Source of the DNA: Deltaproteobacteria bacterium
GTDB lineage: Bacteria; Myxococcota_A; Polyangia; Haliangiales; Haliangiaceae
Length of the DNA stretch: 35,841 bases
Direction: 5' to 3'
Assembly (NCBI GenBank): GCA_025353585.1
Contig: JANXOM010000266.1
Span: 1 to 35,841, forward strand
Shown here piece by piece: positions 25,690-34,944 of the stretch. Made by a program: the position numbers and the translations under genes. The notes beneath the pieces are model-generated. The model did not search any database. It was given only the letters and a program-made list of their open reading frames with translations, and had not been told where the DNA came from. Numbering within the stretch: the first letter of the stretch is position 1; each line of letters begins with the position of its first letter.

Positions 25690-26812
25690 CTACGACGTCC
25701 ACTTCCAGCTTGGCTCGTCCGCCAGCGGACGGTTCGCGACGACCGTCTCGCCGTCGCGGTTGACGAGCTCGACCTTCGTGGCGCCAGTGAGCGCATCGAC
25801 CAGCGGCGCGGCGTGCGAGACGACGATCAGCTGAGACCGCGTGGCCGCGTCCGCGATCTGGCGGGCCAGGGGCGCCAGGAGCTACGGATGCAAGCTGATC
25901 TCGGGCTCGTTCAGCACGAGCAGCTCGGGCGGTCTCGGCGAATGCAGGGCGGCGAGGAGCGCGATGTAGCGGAGCGTTCCGTCGGAGAGCTCCGCCGCGG
26001 CGAGCGGTCGTGAGGTCTTCGGCATCGCGAGCATGACCTCGAACTGCGCGCCCGAGACATCGATGTGGACGCCGGCGCCGCCGAACGCGTCCGCTACGGC
26101 GGCCGCCCGCGCCGTCGGATCACCGTTCTCGATGTTCGTCTGGATCGCCGCCGCGAGGTCATGCCCGTCGTGCGCGAGCACCGGCGTCCGCGCGCCGATC
26201 TGGACCGCGCGCACCGGGCTGTCGGCGTCGGTCCGGATCTGGTGCTAGAAGCGCCACCGCCGCAGGCGCTCGCGGAGCACCGACAGGATCGGATAGCGGT
26301 GCGGCTCCGCGAGCGGCGAGAGCACGCTCTCCTCGAGCGCGAGCTCGGCCCCGAAGGTCACGGGACGCCCGTCGTCGTCGCGCAGCATGGCCGACGCTCC
26401 GCGGCGCTCGAGGATGTGGACGCGCGGCTTGCCGATCAAGCGGATCGTCTCTTCCTCGATCTCTGGATCCTGCTGGAACGCCGTCCAGCCCGGGTCCCCG
26501 CGCGAGATCGGCTGCTGGTTCGGCCGTCCGCGGCGAAGCTCGTAGGCGGTCACGTCATCGGCAAAGCCGATGCTCACGCGCGCCACCGCCGTCACGTGCC
26601 CACACACCCGCCCACATCGCGGACGGCACGCCGCCCTCACGCGCCAGCGCTCGCCCGAGGGTGCCATCCGCCGCATCCACGAGCAGCCTCAGCGCGCGAT
26701 ACGTGTTCGACTTGCCAGCGCCGTTGCCGCCGGTGATCACCGGCAGCGGGCCGAGATGGAACTTCAGGTCGCGCAGCGAACGGTAGCCGGCGAACGCGAG
26801 CGTGGTGATCAC
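25690..26812 (-). pseudogene. Broken gene for a COG4637-type AAA ATPase (RecF/SMC-like head)
   Basis: Read from GTG 26812 this begins VITTLAFAGYRSLRDLKFHL and has a Walker A motif GGNGAGKSNTYRAL, then REGGVPSAMWAG. Near 26590-26620 the frame shifts, and homology continues in the next frame (RVSIGFADDVTAYELRRG to RERLRRWRF). A TAG at 26245-26247 interrupts it; the same frame continues as HQIRTDADSPVRAVQIGART, ELSDGTLRYIALLAALHSP (signature) and LLVLNEPEISLHP (Walker B). A second TAG lies at 25882-25884, then LLAPLARQIADAATRSQLIV, VVSHAAPLVDAL and the real stop at 25690-25692. All parts of a ~370-residue predicted ATPase are present in order, so one frameshift plus two stops broke it. It starts ten bases after the peptidase stop. 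Confidence 0.88.
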
Positions 26813-26822
26813 GCCAAACCGC

Positions 26823-28151
26823 TCAGTCGCAGGGCGTCTCGGGCGCGGGGATCGTCGTCGAGCGCAGCCACGCCTGGGCGCAGGCGGTGGCGTCGAAGCC
26901 GGTGCTCGCCTGGATCGTCGGGAGCATGTCCGCCATGTGCGCCGACTTACCCTTTTTCGCCACGTAAAAGGCATGGAGCGCGGCGTCGAGCTTGTCGGCG
27001 CCGACCTTGAGCGCCACGGCGCGATAGAAGAACGCGCCGCGCATGTAGGGCGCGTTCGTGTAGAGGTTGTCCTTCAGCACGTCGACCGTGCCGCAGCTGT
27101 CCGGCCACGTCAGGTCGGTGCCCGCCACCCCCCGCAGCTCGCGCGCGTACTCGGTCCACGACGCCGCGCCGACCGACGGCGCCACCACGTCGAGCGCGCG
27201 CCCGGCGAGGTAGCTGACGGTCCCCTCGGACAACACGAAGTCTTCCCAGCAGCCGATGCGGATGCCGTCGCCGTACCAGCCGTGCGCGGCCTCGTGGACC
27301 TGCGTGTTCTCGTCGGCGAAGTCGCCCGCCGCGACGTGCCAGAACGGGTGATGCTCCATGCCGCCCGCGAACCCGTCCGGCCACGGCACCGAGGCGCCGC
27401 CGACCTTGCCGCCGAACCCGTACGGCCCGATCGTCCGCTCGAGCCAGTCGAACGCGGCGACCAGGTGCGCGCCGCCCTTGGTCGCCGCCGCCAGCTCACC
27501 CGTCCGGTAGAAGAGCGAGACCGTCGTGCCGGCCGTCGTCGTGCCGAGCGGCAGCTCGGTGTACGCGCCGATCGTCCACGCGAGCTGGTAGGCCGGCGCC
27601 GGCTGCGCGATCGTCGCCGGGAACACCGACACGAGGCCCGCCGGCGCGTTCGCGAGGGCCAGCGTGAAGGTCGTCCCCTCCGCCGGGTCCGAGTGGCACG
27701 GGAACATGTTCCCGCAGTAGTAGGGCCAGTTGAACGTGTAGCCATCCTTCGAGATGCCCGTGAAGCTCTCGTGGTTCGCCCACTTGTACGCGATGGTCAC
27801 CGTCACCGGATCCGCGGACGCCGGCACGCCGAGCGTCAGCCGCGAGCGCACGTCGGCCGGGGTCGAGTCGGCGGTCTTTGCCGAGGCGAACTCGATCGCG
27901 GCCCCGCTGCCGTCGGTCACGGCCGTCACGACGAGGTCGCCGCTCTCGAACCCCGCGCCCGCCTTCTCGCTCGGGGCCAGGGTCAGGGTCGCCGTCGCCG
28001 TCTTCCCGGCGAGGTCGAACGCGAGGTCCGTCGCGGTGACCGCGCGCGCCGGGTTGTCCGACGGCGTCGTGACGCTCGCGTCGGGGCCGGCGCCGCCACC
28101 GCTACCGCCACACCCTGCGAGTAACCCGACGACCAGGACCGTGCGCTTCAT
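26823..28151 (-). CDS. M1-family (aminopeptidase N-like) metallopeptidase lipoprotein
   Basis: 442 residues from the ATG at 28151, which begins the lipoprotein signal MKRTVLVVGLLAGCGGS. After a low-complexity stretch comes an M1-like N-terminal beta domain (VTATDLAFDLAGKTATATL, VTIAYKWANHESFTG). The catalytic domain has GGMEHHPFWHV in place of the usual GAMEN-type loop, the zinc site HEAAH (His286, Glu287, His290), and the third ligand Glu309 in LSEGTVSYL, exactly 18 residues after the second His as in M1 enzymes. The C-terminal helical domain of large M1 enzymes is short here. It is likely an extracytoplasmic peptidase with intact chemistry. Confidence 0.92.
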   Translation of the reverse strand: MKRTVLVVGLLAGCGGSGGGAGPDASVTTPSDNPARAVTATDLAFDLAGKTATATLTLAPSEKAGAGFESGDLVVTAVTDGSGAAIEFASAKTADSTPADVRSRLTLGVPASADPVTVTIAYKWANHESFTGISKDGYTFNWPYYCGNMFPCHSDPAEGTTFTLALANAPAGLVSVFPATIAQPAPAYQLAWTIGAYTELPLGTTTAGTTVSLFYRTGELAAATKGGAHLVAAFDWLERTIGPYGFGGKVGGASVPWPDGFAGGMEHHPFWHVAAGDFADENTQVHEAAHGWYGDGIRIGCWEDFVLSEGTVSYLAGRALDVVAPSVGAASWTEYARELRGVAGTDLTWPDSCGTVDVLKDNLYTNAPYMRGAFFYRAVALKVGADKLDAALHAFYVAKKGKSAHMADMLPTIQASTGFDATACAQAWLRSTTIPAPETPCD

Positions 28152-28213
28152 CGCGGCGGAACATGCCCGCACGCACCGCCGAGCACAATGATGATCTACG
28201 GTAGGTCCCGCCG

Positions 28214-29395
28214 ATGAAGCCCACGAACGCCCAGCTGTCTCAGACCGGCACCACCATCTTCGAGGCGATGTCCGGGCTCGCGCGCCAGCACGGCGCCACG
28301 AACCTCGGGCAGGGCTTCCCCGACGACCCGGGCCCGCTCGCGCTCCGCCAGGCCGCGGCCGCGTACGTCCTCGACGGCCCCAACCAGTACCCGCCGATGA
28401 TGGGCTTGCCCGCGCTGCGGCAGGCCGTCGCCGCCCACGACAAGCGCTTCTACGGCCTCGACGTCGACTGGCAGACCGAGGTCCTCGTGACCTCCGGCGC
28501 GACCGAGGCCCTGCTCGACTGCTTCCTCGGCCTCCTCGAGCCTGGCGACGAGGTCGTCCTCCTCGAGCCCGCCTACGACACCTACGCGCCCGCGCTCCGC
28601 CGGATCGGCGCCGTCCCGCGCGCCGTGCGGCTCGTGCCGCCGGACTGGTCGCTGCCCCGCGCCGAGCTCGCCGCGGCGTTCACGCCAAGGACGAAGCTGC
28701 TGCTGCTCAACTCGCCGCTCAACCCGGCCGGCAAGGTCTTCACCCGCGCCGAGCTCGAGGTGCTCGCGGAGCTCTGCATCGCTCACGACGCGTACGCCGT
28801 CTGCGACGAGGTCTACGAGCACCTCGTGTTCGGCGCCGCCCGGCACGTCCCGCTGATGACGTTGCCCGGCATGCGCGAGCGCACCGCGCGCATCGGCTCC
28901 GCCGGCAAGACGTTCTCGGTCACCGGCTGGAAGGTCGGCTACATCACGGCGCCGCCGGCGATGCTGCACCCGATCGCGAAGGCGCATCAGCTCGTCACGT
29001 TCACGACGCCGCCGAACCTGCAGCACGCCGTCGCGCTCGGCCTCGCCCAGGACGACGCCTACTTCGCGAGCCTCGGCGCCACGCTCGCGCGCAGCCGCGA
29101 CCGCCTCGCGACGGGCCTCACCGCGCTCGGCATCCCGATCCTGCCCTGCGACGGCACGTACTTCCTCGTCGCGGATTTCTCGCGCTGGCTCCGTGCCGGC
29201 GAGGACGATCTGGCGCTGTGCCGCCGGCTCGTGACCGAGGTGGGCGTGGTCCTCATCCCGCTGTCGGCGTTCTATGACCGCGAGCCGCCGCGCGGCCTCG
29301 TGCGCTTCTGCTACTGCAAGCTCGACCAGACGATCGACGCGGCCCTCGGCAAGCTCGCCGCGCTGGCCGGGCCGGCGGTGGGGGCCGCTCCATGA
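28214..29395 (+). CDS. Class I/II PLP aminotransferase
   Basis: 393 residues with a TAGG ribosome site before the ATG at 28214. Fold-type I marks: NLGQGFPDDPGP, PNQYPPMMGLPALRQAVA, VTSGATEALLDCFLGLL, NSPLNPAGKVFTRAEL, VCDEVYEHLVF with the PLP-ring Asp, and GSAGKTFSVTGWKVGY with the PLP lysine. The 'GQG.PD..gP' opening and overall order match the kynurenine/methionine/glutamine aminotransferase group (YbdL-like). The substrate cannot be read from sequence. NSPLNPAG replaces the more common NSPhNPTG. It is divergent from the metallopeptidase (62-bp gap) and overlaps the following lipoprotein gene (ATGA). Confidence 0.93.
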   Translation: MKPTNAQLSQTGTTIFEAMSGLARQHGATNLGQGFPDDPGPLALRQAAAAYVLDGPNQYPPMMGLPALRQAVAAHDKRFYGLDVDWQTEVLVTSGATEALLDCFLGLLEPGDEVVLLEPAYDTYAPALRRIGAVPRAVRLVPPDWSLPRAELAAAFTPRTKLLLLNSPLNPAGKVFTRAELEVLAELCIAHDAYAVCDEVYEHLVFGAARHVPLMTLPGMRERTARIGSAGKTFSVTGWKVGYITAPPAMLHPIAKAHQLVTFTTPPNLQHAVALGLAQDDAYFASLGATLARSRDRLATGLTALGIPILPCDGTYFLVADFSRWLRAGEDDLALCRRLVTEVGVVLIPLSAFYDREPPRGLVRFCYCKLDQTIDAALGKLAALAGPAVGAAP

Positions 29396-29913
29396 TGTGG
29401 CGCGCCGCGCTGGCCCTGCCGCTGATCTTCGCCGCGTGCTCGTCGCCCGCGCTCGACCAAACGGACACCGTGCGCCTCCTGACGACGCCGGACACCGGCG
29501 TGATCGCGGGGATCTACCTCGGCGAGCCGTGGGATCGCGTCGTCGGTGACCACCCGGGGTTCGCGCTCGACCCGATCAAGCCGGGCGCAGACCGCGCGGG
29601 CGTGAAGACGCTGCGCACGGGCGCGCCCGAGGGCTACGTCGCGGTCGCCTGCTTCCTCGACGATGCGGGCAAGGTCCGCCGGATCGAGGCCACGGTCGGC
29701 GGGCGGCCCGCGCAGAACGCGCGCGTGGTGGACGCGGTCTTTCGCGACCTCCGCGCGTTCTACGACCACGCGACGGATGCGAAGTCCCGGTGCACGGAGC
29801 GCCACTGCGACTACACCACGCGGACCGGAGCCGGCCTCGCCGTGGAGTTCGTGGAGCTCGCCGACCAGGCCGCGATCGCGACGATCACGGCCGAGCCGAA
29901 GCCCGACATCTAG
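29392..29913 (+). CDS. Lipoprotein of unknown function
   Basis: 173 residues beginning at the ATG overlapping the aminotransferase stop. MMWRAALALPLIFAACSSP is a lipoprotein signal. The mature protein has alternating strands (GVIAGIYLGEPWDRVVGD, GYVAVACFLDDAGKVRRIEA, GAGLAVEFVELADQAAIATI) and a pair of Cys in KSRCTERHCDY. The pattern 'i.lG.pw..v....pg' resembles bacterial proteins that measure small ligand or lipoprotein interactions, but no family is certain. Coupled translation with a cytoplasmic aminotransferase is unexplained. Confidence 0.75.
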   Translation: MMWRAALALPLIFAACSSPALDQTDTVRLLTTPDTGVIAGIYLGEPWDRVVGDHPGFALDPIKPGADRAGVKTLRTGAPEGYVAVACFLDDAGKVRRIEATVGGRPAQNARVVDAVFRDLRAFYDHATDAKSRCTERHCDYTTRTGAGLAVEFVELADQAAIATITAEPKPDI

Positions 29914-29958
29914 GGCAGCGCCGGCGCTCCGCCGCGAGCCTCTCACGGCGCCCCGGGC

Positions 29959-30534
29959 TCAACCCTGGTAGCGCCGCGCGCGGGCGCCGCTCGCGTCGTG
30001 CTCGACGAGGAACGTCTGCCCGTTGCCGATCAGCGCCACCGGCTCGGCCATCACGCTCATCAGCCACAGCCGCATCACGCCGCCGTGCGATACGACGAGC
30101 AGCGGGCCGCCGTCGTCGCTGGCGCTCGCGATCCGGGCCAGCACGGCCCCCATGCGCGCGGCCGCGGCCTCGCGCGGCTCGCCTCCGGGCGGCGAGCCTG
30201 TCTGCGCGATCCAGGCGGCCCACGCGTCGGGGTGCTGCGCCGCGCACTCGTCGCGCGTCAGGCCCTCGAACACGCCGAACGCGCGCTCGCGCAGTTGCGG
30301 CTCCACCCGCGGGGGCGGCAACCCGAGCGCCGCCGCGACGATCGCGCCGGTCTCGCGCGCTCGCGCGAGGTCGCTCGTCACGACCCCGCCGACGCCCGCC
30401 GGCCTCACGGCCGAGGCCAGCTCGCGCGCCTGCGCGCGGCCGGTCTCGTGGAGCTCGATATCGGTGTGGCCCTGCAGCTTGCCCAGCGCGTTCCACGGCG
30501 TCTCGCCATGCCGCGCGAGCAACAGCGTTCGCAC
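29959..30534 (-). CDS. Histidine phosphatase (phosphoglycerate mutase-like) family protein
   Basis: 191 residues starting at GTG 30534, four bases after the stop of the fusion gene. The catalytic motif LLLARHGETPWN has the phospho-acceptor His in RHGE. Further marks are GHTDIELHETGRAQARELA, VTSDLARARETGAIVA, LRERAFGVFEGLT and the second His in VVSHGGVMRLWLM. The length and the short form of the middle loops fit the small cobC/GpmB-like branch. The substrate (sugar phosphate, nucleotide or other) is unknown. The close spacing suggests co-transcription with the glutaredoxin fusion. Confidence 0.93.
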   Translation of the reverse strand: MRTLLLARHGETPWNALGKLQGHTDIELHETGRAQARELASAVRPAGVGGVVTSDLARARETGAIVAAALGLPPPRVEPQLRERAFGVFEGLTRDECAAQHPDAWAAWIAQTGSPPGGEPREAAAARMGAVLARIASASDDGGPLLVVSHGGVMRLWLMSVMAEPVALIGNGQTFLVEHDASGARARRYQG

Positions 30535-30538
30535 GCGC

Positions 30539-31465
30539 TCAGTACCGCGGGATCTTCGTGTCGATGTCCTTTGACCAGGCGTCGATGCCGCCGGCCATGT
30601 TGTAGACGGTCTTGAACCCTTCCTTCAGGAAGTGCTCTGCCGCCGCGCGGCTGCGACCGCCGTGGTGACAGTGGAACGCGATCGGCGTGTCCTTCGACAG
30701 CGCCGAGATCGCGCCCATCGCCGCGTCGTCGAGCAGGACGCCGCCGATGGTGGCCTGGGCCTGCTCCTTCGGCGTGCGCACGTCGTAGAGGTGCTTGACG
30801 CTGCCGTTGTCGAGCAGGGTCTTGAGGTCCTTCGGCGCGATCTCGCGGACCGCCGCGGGGCGGTTCGGGTTGTCGATCTTGAAGCCGCCGCCGTCCGCCG
30901 CCTCGACGAAGTCGATCGTGACGCCGTTCGCCCGCGCCGCGCTCGTGCGGTCGAGCTGCACCGTGATGCCGCCGCTCTCGACGGTGACGTGCGACGTCTC
31001 CTTCGGGCCGAGGTCGAGCTGGTGCTCCCACGCGTTGGTGATCGTCAGGTGGACGACGTCGCCGGCGCCGCTGTCGGCGACCGCCGCCGCGAGCTCCGTG
31101 GCCGCGCGCGCCGAGACCGTCACGGTCGGGGCCGGGGGCGCCGCCGCGACATCGCCGAGCTTCTTCTCGAGATCGCCCGACTCGTACATCTGCTTGACGA
31201 TGTCGGCGCCGCCGACGAACTCGCCCTTGACGTAGAGCTGCGGAAACGTCGGCCAGTCCGAGTACTCCTTCATGCCGTTTCGCACATCACCCTCCGTGAG
31301 GATGTTGACGGTGGTGTACTTGGGCACCAAGGTGTTGAGCATGTTGACGACAGACGCGGAGAACCCGCACTGCGGGAAGCTCCGGGTCCCCTTCATGAAG
31401 AGGACGACGGCGTCCGACGAAACGAGCGAGTCGAGCTTCTGGCGGGTCTGGGCGTCAAGCGACAT
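30539..31465 (-). CDS. Triple fusion: monothiol glutaredoxin, Cys-less IscA-like domain, rhodanese
   Basis: 308 residues from the ATG at 31465, which has a GAGG ribosome site. Domain 1 (about 1-105) is a Grx4-type monothiol glutaredoxin with the CGFS motif (SFPQCGFSASVV, Cys33), known for binding and moving [2Fe-2S] clusters. Domain 2 (about 115-201) aligns by eye to HesB/IscA (VTVSARAATELAAAVADSG, then GGGFKIDNPNRP), but has no cysteine at all, so it cannot hold a cluster in the usual way. Domain 3 (about 205-308) is a rhodanese with Cys266 in FHCHHGGRSRAAAEHF, the usual sulfur-carrier loop. The joined modules suggest a sulfur/iron-sulfur handling protein. It is divergent from the next gene with only 11 bp between starts. 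Confidence 0.92.
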   Translation of the reverse strand: MSLDAQTRQKLDSLVSSDAVVLFMKGTRSFPQCGFSASVVNMLNTLVPKYTTVNILTEGDVRNGMKEYSDWPTFPQLYVKGEFVGGADIVKQMYESGDLEKKLGDVAAAPPAPTVTVSARAATELAAAVADSGAGDVVHLTITNAWEHQLDLGPKETSHVTVESGGITVQLDRTSAARANGVTIDFVEAADGGGFKIDNPNRPAAVREIAPKDLKTLLDNGSVKHLYDVRTPKEQAQATIGGVLLDDAAMGAISALSKDTPIAFHCHHGGRSRAAAEHFLKEGFKTVYNMAGGIDAWSKDIDTKIPRY

Positions 31466-31476
31466 GAGGAACCTCG

Positions 31477-32700
<1,224 letters not shown>

Positions 32701-32712
32701 TACCCTCCGGCC

Positions 32713-33162
32713 ATGAAGCAGATCGTTCTCGCGCTGGTCGTCGGGCTCGGCACGGCGTGCGGCAAGAGCCAGGTGGATCGGCTCAAGGAAGACAACGCAA
32801 AAGCCGTGGCGGCCGCGGAGGCCGAGGCCGCCGCGCACCCTGCGCCACCGCCGGCCACGCGGACGCTCCCACCCAGCGCCGCGAAGGCGGTCGAGCCGGC
32901 TGCGCCCGAGCCCACGACGCCCGCCGACATCGAGCACGCCCGCAACCAGGCGATGATCGACGGCAAGGATAAGGACGTCCTCAAGTACTGCGAGCTCGGG
33001 AAGCTCGACGACAAGAGCAACCCGCAGGCGCTGCTCGGCTGCACGCTGTCGGCGTGCCGCGTGAAGGACGAGGCCACGGCGCAGCGGTACTCGAAGGCGC
33101 TGCCGAAGCTGCTGATGGATCAGGCGCGCCGCGTGTGCCTGACGAGCCAGATCTCGATCTGA
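32713..33162 (+). CDS. Small lipoprotein with Ala/Pro-rich linker and Cys-containing helical tail
   Basis: 149 residues, 12 bases after the FemAB-like gene on the same strand. MKQIVLALVVGLGTACGKSQ is a lipoprotein signal. A Pro/Ala linker (about 40-75) leads to a helical segment: MIDGKDKDVLKYCELGKLDD, then LLGCTLSACRVKDEATA and ARRVCLTSQISI. It has four mature Cys, which could form two disulfides. The order resembles a short TPR-like or Sel1-like helical hairpin, but the match is weak. Function unknown. Confidence 0.8.
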   Translation: MKQIVLALVVGLGTACGKSQVDRLKEDNAKAVAAAEAEAAAHPAPPPATRTLPPSAAKAVEPAAPEPTTPADIEHARNQAMIDGKDKDVLKYCELGKLDDKSNPQALLGCTLSACRVKDEATAQRYSKALPKLLMDQARRVCLTSQISI

Positions 33163-33171
33163 CGACCGGCG

Positions 33172-34266
33172 CTAGACGATCAGCCCGACGAGCGCGGCCG
33201 CCAGCGCGCCGACGGCGACGGCCGGCCCGAGCCAGCGGCGGGCGAGCCGCGACAGGATCCCCGTGGGGCTCACGGCCGGTCGCGGCGCGGGCGGCACCGG
33301 CGCGCTGGCCCCACGCGCGATGACCGCGACCGGCAGGGGCGGCGGCGTGGCGGAGGCCGCGGTCAGCTCGGCGCGGGCGGCGGCGAGCCCGGCCGCCACG
33401 TCCGCGAGCGTGGGCCGCTCGGCCGGCTGCTTCGCGAGCATGCCGAAGAGGAGCTGCGCGAGGACGTCGGGGCACGTCGGCCACGTCGCGTGCGCCGATG
33501 GGGGAGGCGCCTTGAGGTGCAGGCGCAGGAGCTCCAGATCATCCTCGGCCGCAAACGGCGGATGGCCGAGGAGCAGCTCGAACGCGAGCACGGCGAGCGA
33601 GTAGACGTCGGTCGCGGCGGTGACGCCGTCGCCGCGGATCTGCTCGGGCGCGACGTAGGTGAGCGTGCCGGCGATCATGCCCGTGAGCGGGTCGGGCTCG
33701 CTCGTCACGTACGCGACGCCCCAGTCGATGAGCTTCACGCGGCGGCCGGCGGCGCAGGGGGCGTCGAGCACGATGACATTGGCCAGCTTCAGGTCCCGGT
33801 GGACCAGCCCGGCCGCGTGGGCCGCCGCCAGGACCTCGCACAGCTCGCCGAGCACGCAGAGCGCCTCGCGCCGGGCGATCTTCTTGCCGCGCACGAGGTC
33901 CGCCAGGGTCGCGCCGGCGAGCCGGTCCATGACGATGTACGGCCGGCCGTCGAACGTACCGGTCGCGAACACATCCGGCACGCACGGGTGGTCGACGAGG
34001 TGAACGATCCGCGCCTCGCGCAGGAACGCCTCCGCCGGCAGCTTGTCGGTGACGAGGTCGCGGTGCGCGAGTTTGAGCGCGGCGCGCTTGCCGAACTTAG
34101 TGTGCACGACCGCGTACACCGTCGCCATGCCCCCGCGGCCGAGCTCGCCCTCGATGCGCCAGGGCCCGACGCGGCCGCCCGGAGCGAGCGTCTCGGCGCG
34201 GCGCCGCTTGCGGGCCGCGGAGACGGGACCCATCTCGACGGTGGTCAGGGCGGTGGTCGCGTCCAT
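33172..34266 (-). CDS. Hanks-type Ser/Thr protein kinase with C-terminal membrane span
   Basis: 364 residues from the ATG at 34266; longer reading to 34410 adds non-conserved residues. The kinase domain runs from about 36 to 300: ELGRGGMATVYAV (Gly loop), Lys65 in ALKLAH, Glu in helix C (FLREARIV), HRDLKLANVI (catalytic Asp158), LIDWGVAY (Asp181), and YVAPEQIRG. All key residues are kept, but DFG is replaced by DWG. After a Pro/Ala linker there is one C-terminal hydrophobic span (VAVGALAAALVGLIV), so the kinase faces the cytoplasm. It lacks sensor domains, so its signal input is unknown. It converges with the small lipoprotein gene at 33162. Confidence 0.93.
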   Translation of the reverse strand: MDATTALTTVEMGPVSAARKRRRAETLAPGGRVGPWRIEGELGRGGMATVYAVVHTKFGKRAALKLAHRDLVTDKLPAEAFLREARIVHLVDHPCVPDVFATGTFDGRPYIVMDRLAGATLADLVRGKKIARREALCVLGELCEVLAAAHAAGLVHRDLKLANVIVLDAPCAAGRRVKLIDWGVAYVTSEPDPLTGMIAGTLTYVAPEQIRGDGVTAATDVYSLAVLAFELLLGHPPFAAEDDLELLRLHLKAPPPSAHATWPTCPDVLAQLLFGMLAKQPAERPTLADVAAGLAAARAELTAASATPPPLPVAVIARGASAPVPPAPRPAVSPTGILSRLARRWLGPAVAVGALAAALVGLIV

Positions 34267-34470
34267 CTCGCAACAGGGCAGTTGCACGAAGCGGACCGTC
34301 CCCGCGAGCGCCGCCGACGTGCGCGGGCTGCACCATCCGCGCGGGGCGGCCCGGCGTGGCGCGCATGTCGCGCACGGGTCAGCGACGAACCAAGCGCGGT
34401 CTCTGTCCATCGGCTTGTCGGCTCCGCCGCCGGCGCCTGTCCGGAGGAGATCGCCCGCGAAGACGCCGTC

Positions 34471-34944
34471 TCAGTTCGTGAACTTCGCGCCGACGGCGAC
34501 GGCCATGGTCGGCGTGAGCGTGCACGTCGGATCGCTACCAGCGCAGGCGCCGTTCCACATCGAGAACATGCGGTTCCCCTGCGGGCTCGCGACGAGGTGA
34601 TGCGCCATCTGCGTCTTCACGCCGAACATGCAATCGCCGCCGTTGCCGAACGCGCCGCAGATCATGAGCGGGCTCGCGTCGACCTGGACCGAGCCCTTGC
34701 CCTCGACCATGACGTGCAGCATCACGGTCGTGGGCGCCGGCCCGGCGTCGGGCTGCTCGGCAGCGCACGTGGACACGCCGGCCCCGACGCAAAGCCCCCC
34801 GCTGCCGCAGGTCTGGTCCCCGGCGCAATCGCCGTCGGCCGCGCACGTCACCTTACATTCGGCGAGCGTCGGGTCGTAGCACCCGGCTGTCATCGTAAAG
34901 CCGACCAGCGCCGCCACGACGACGCTGCGCGCTAGAAGCGCCAC
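34471..34944 (-). CDS. Cys-rich lipoprotein
   Basis: 157 residues starting at GTG 34944, overlapping the end of the TPR gene by 13 bp. The signal MALLARSVVVAALVGFTMTAGC ends in a lipobox Cys. The next part, LAECKVTCAADGDCAGDQTCGSG then LCVGAG, is a short disulfide-rich module common on myxobacterial surface proteins. It is followed by a beta-rich domain (VMLHVMVEGKGSVQVDA, CMFGVKTQMAHHLVASP, MAVAVGAKFTN) that looks like the repetitive 'G.G.V' strands of a surface-exposed beta fold. No enzyme motif. Likely binding or structural. Confidence 0.8.
   Translation of the reverse strand: MALLARSVVVAALVGFTMTAGCYDPTLAECKVTCAADGDCAGDQTCGSGGLCVGAGVSTCAAEQPDAGPAPTTVMLHVMVEGKGSVQVDASPLMICGAFGNGGDCMFGVKTQMAHHLVASPQGNRMFSMWNGACAGSDPTCTLTPTMAVAVGAKFTN

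Noticed and set aside
19177..26247. Reassignment of TAG to an amino acid
   Set aside because: TAG properly ends guaB, guaA, aroA, the crotonase and others at their expected lengths, so full recoding does not fit.
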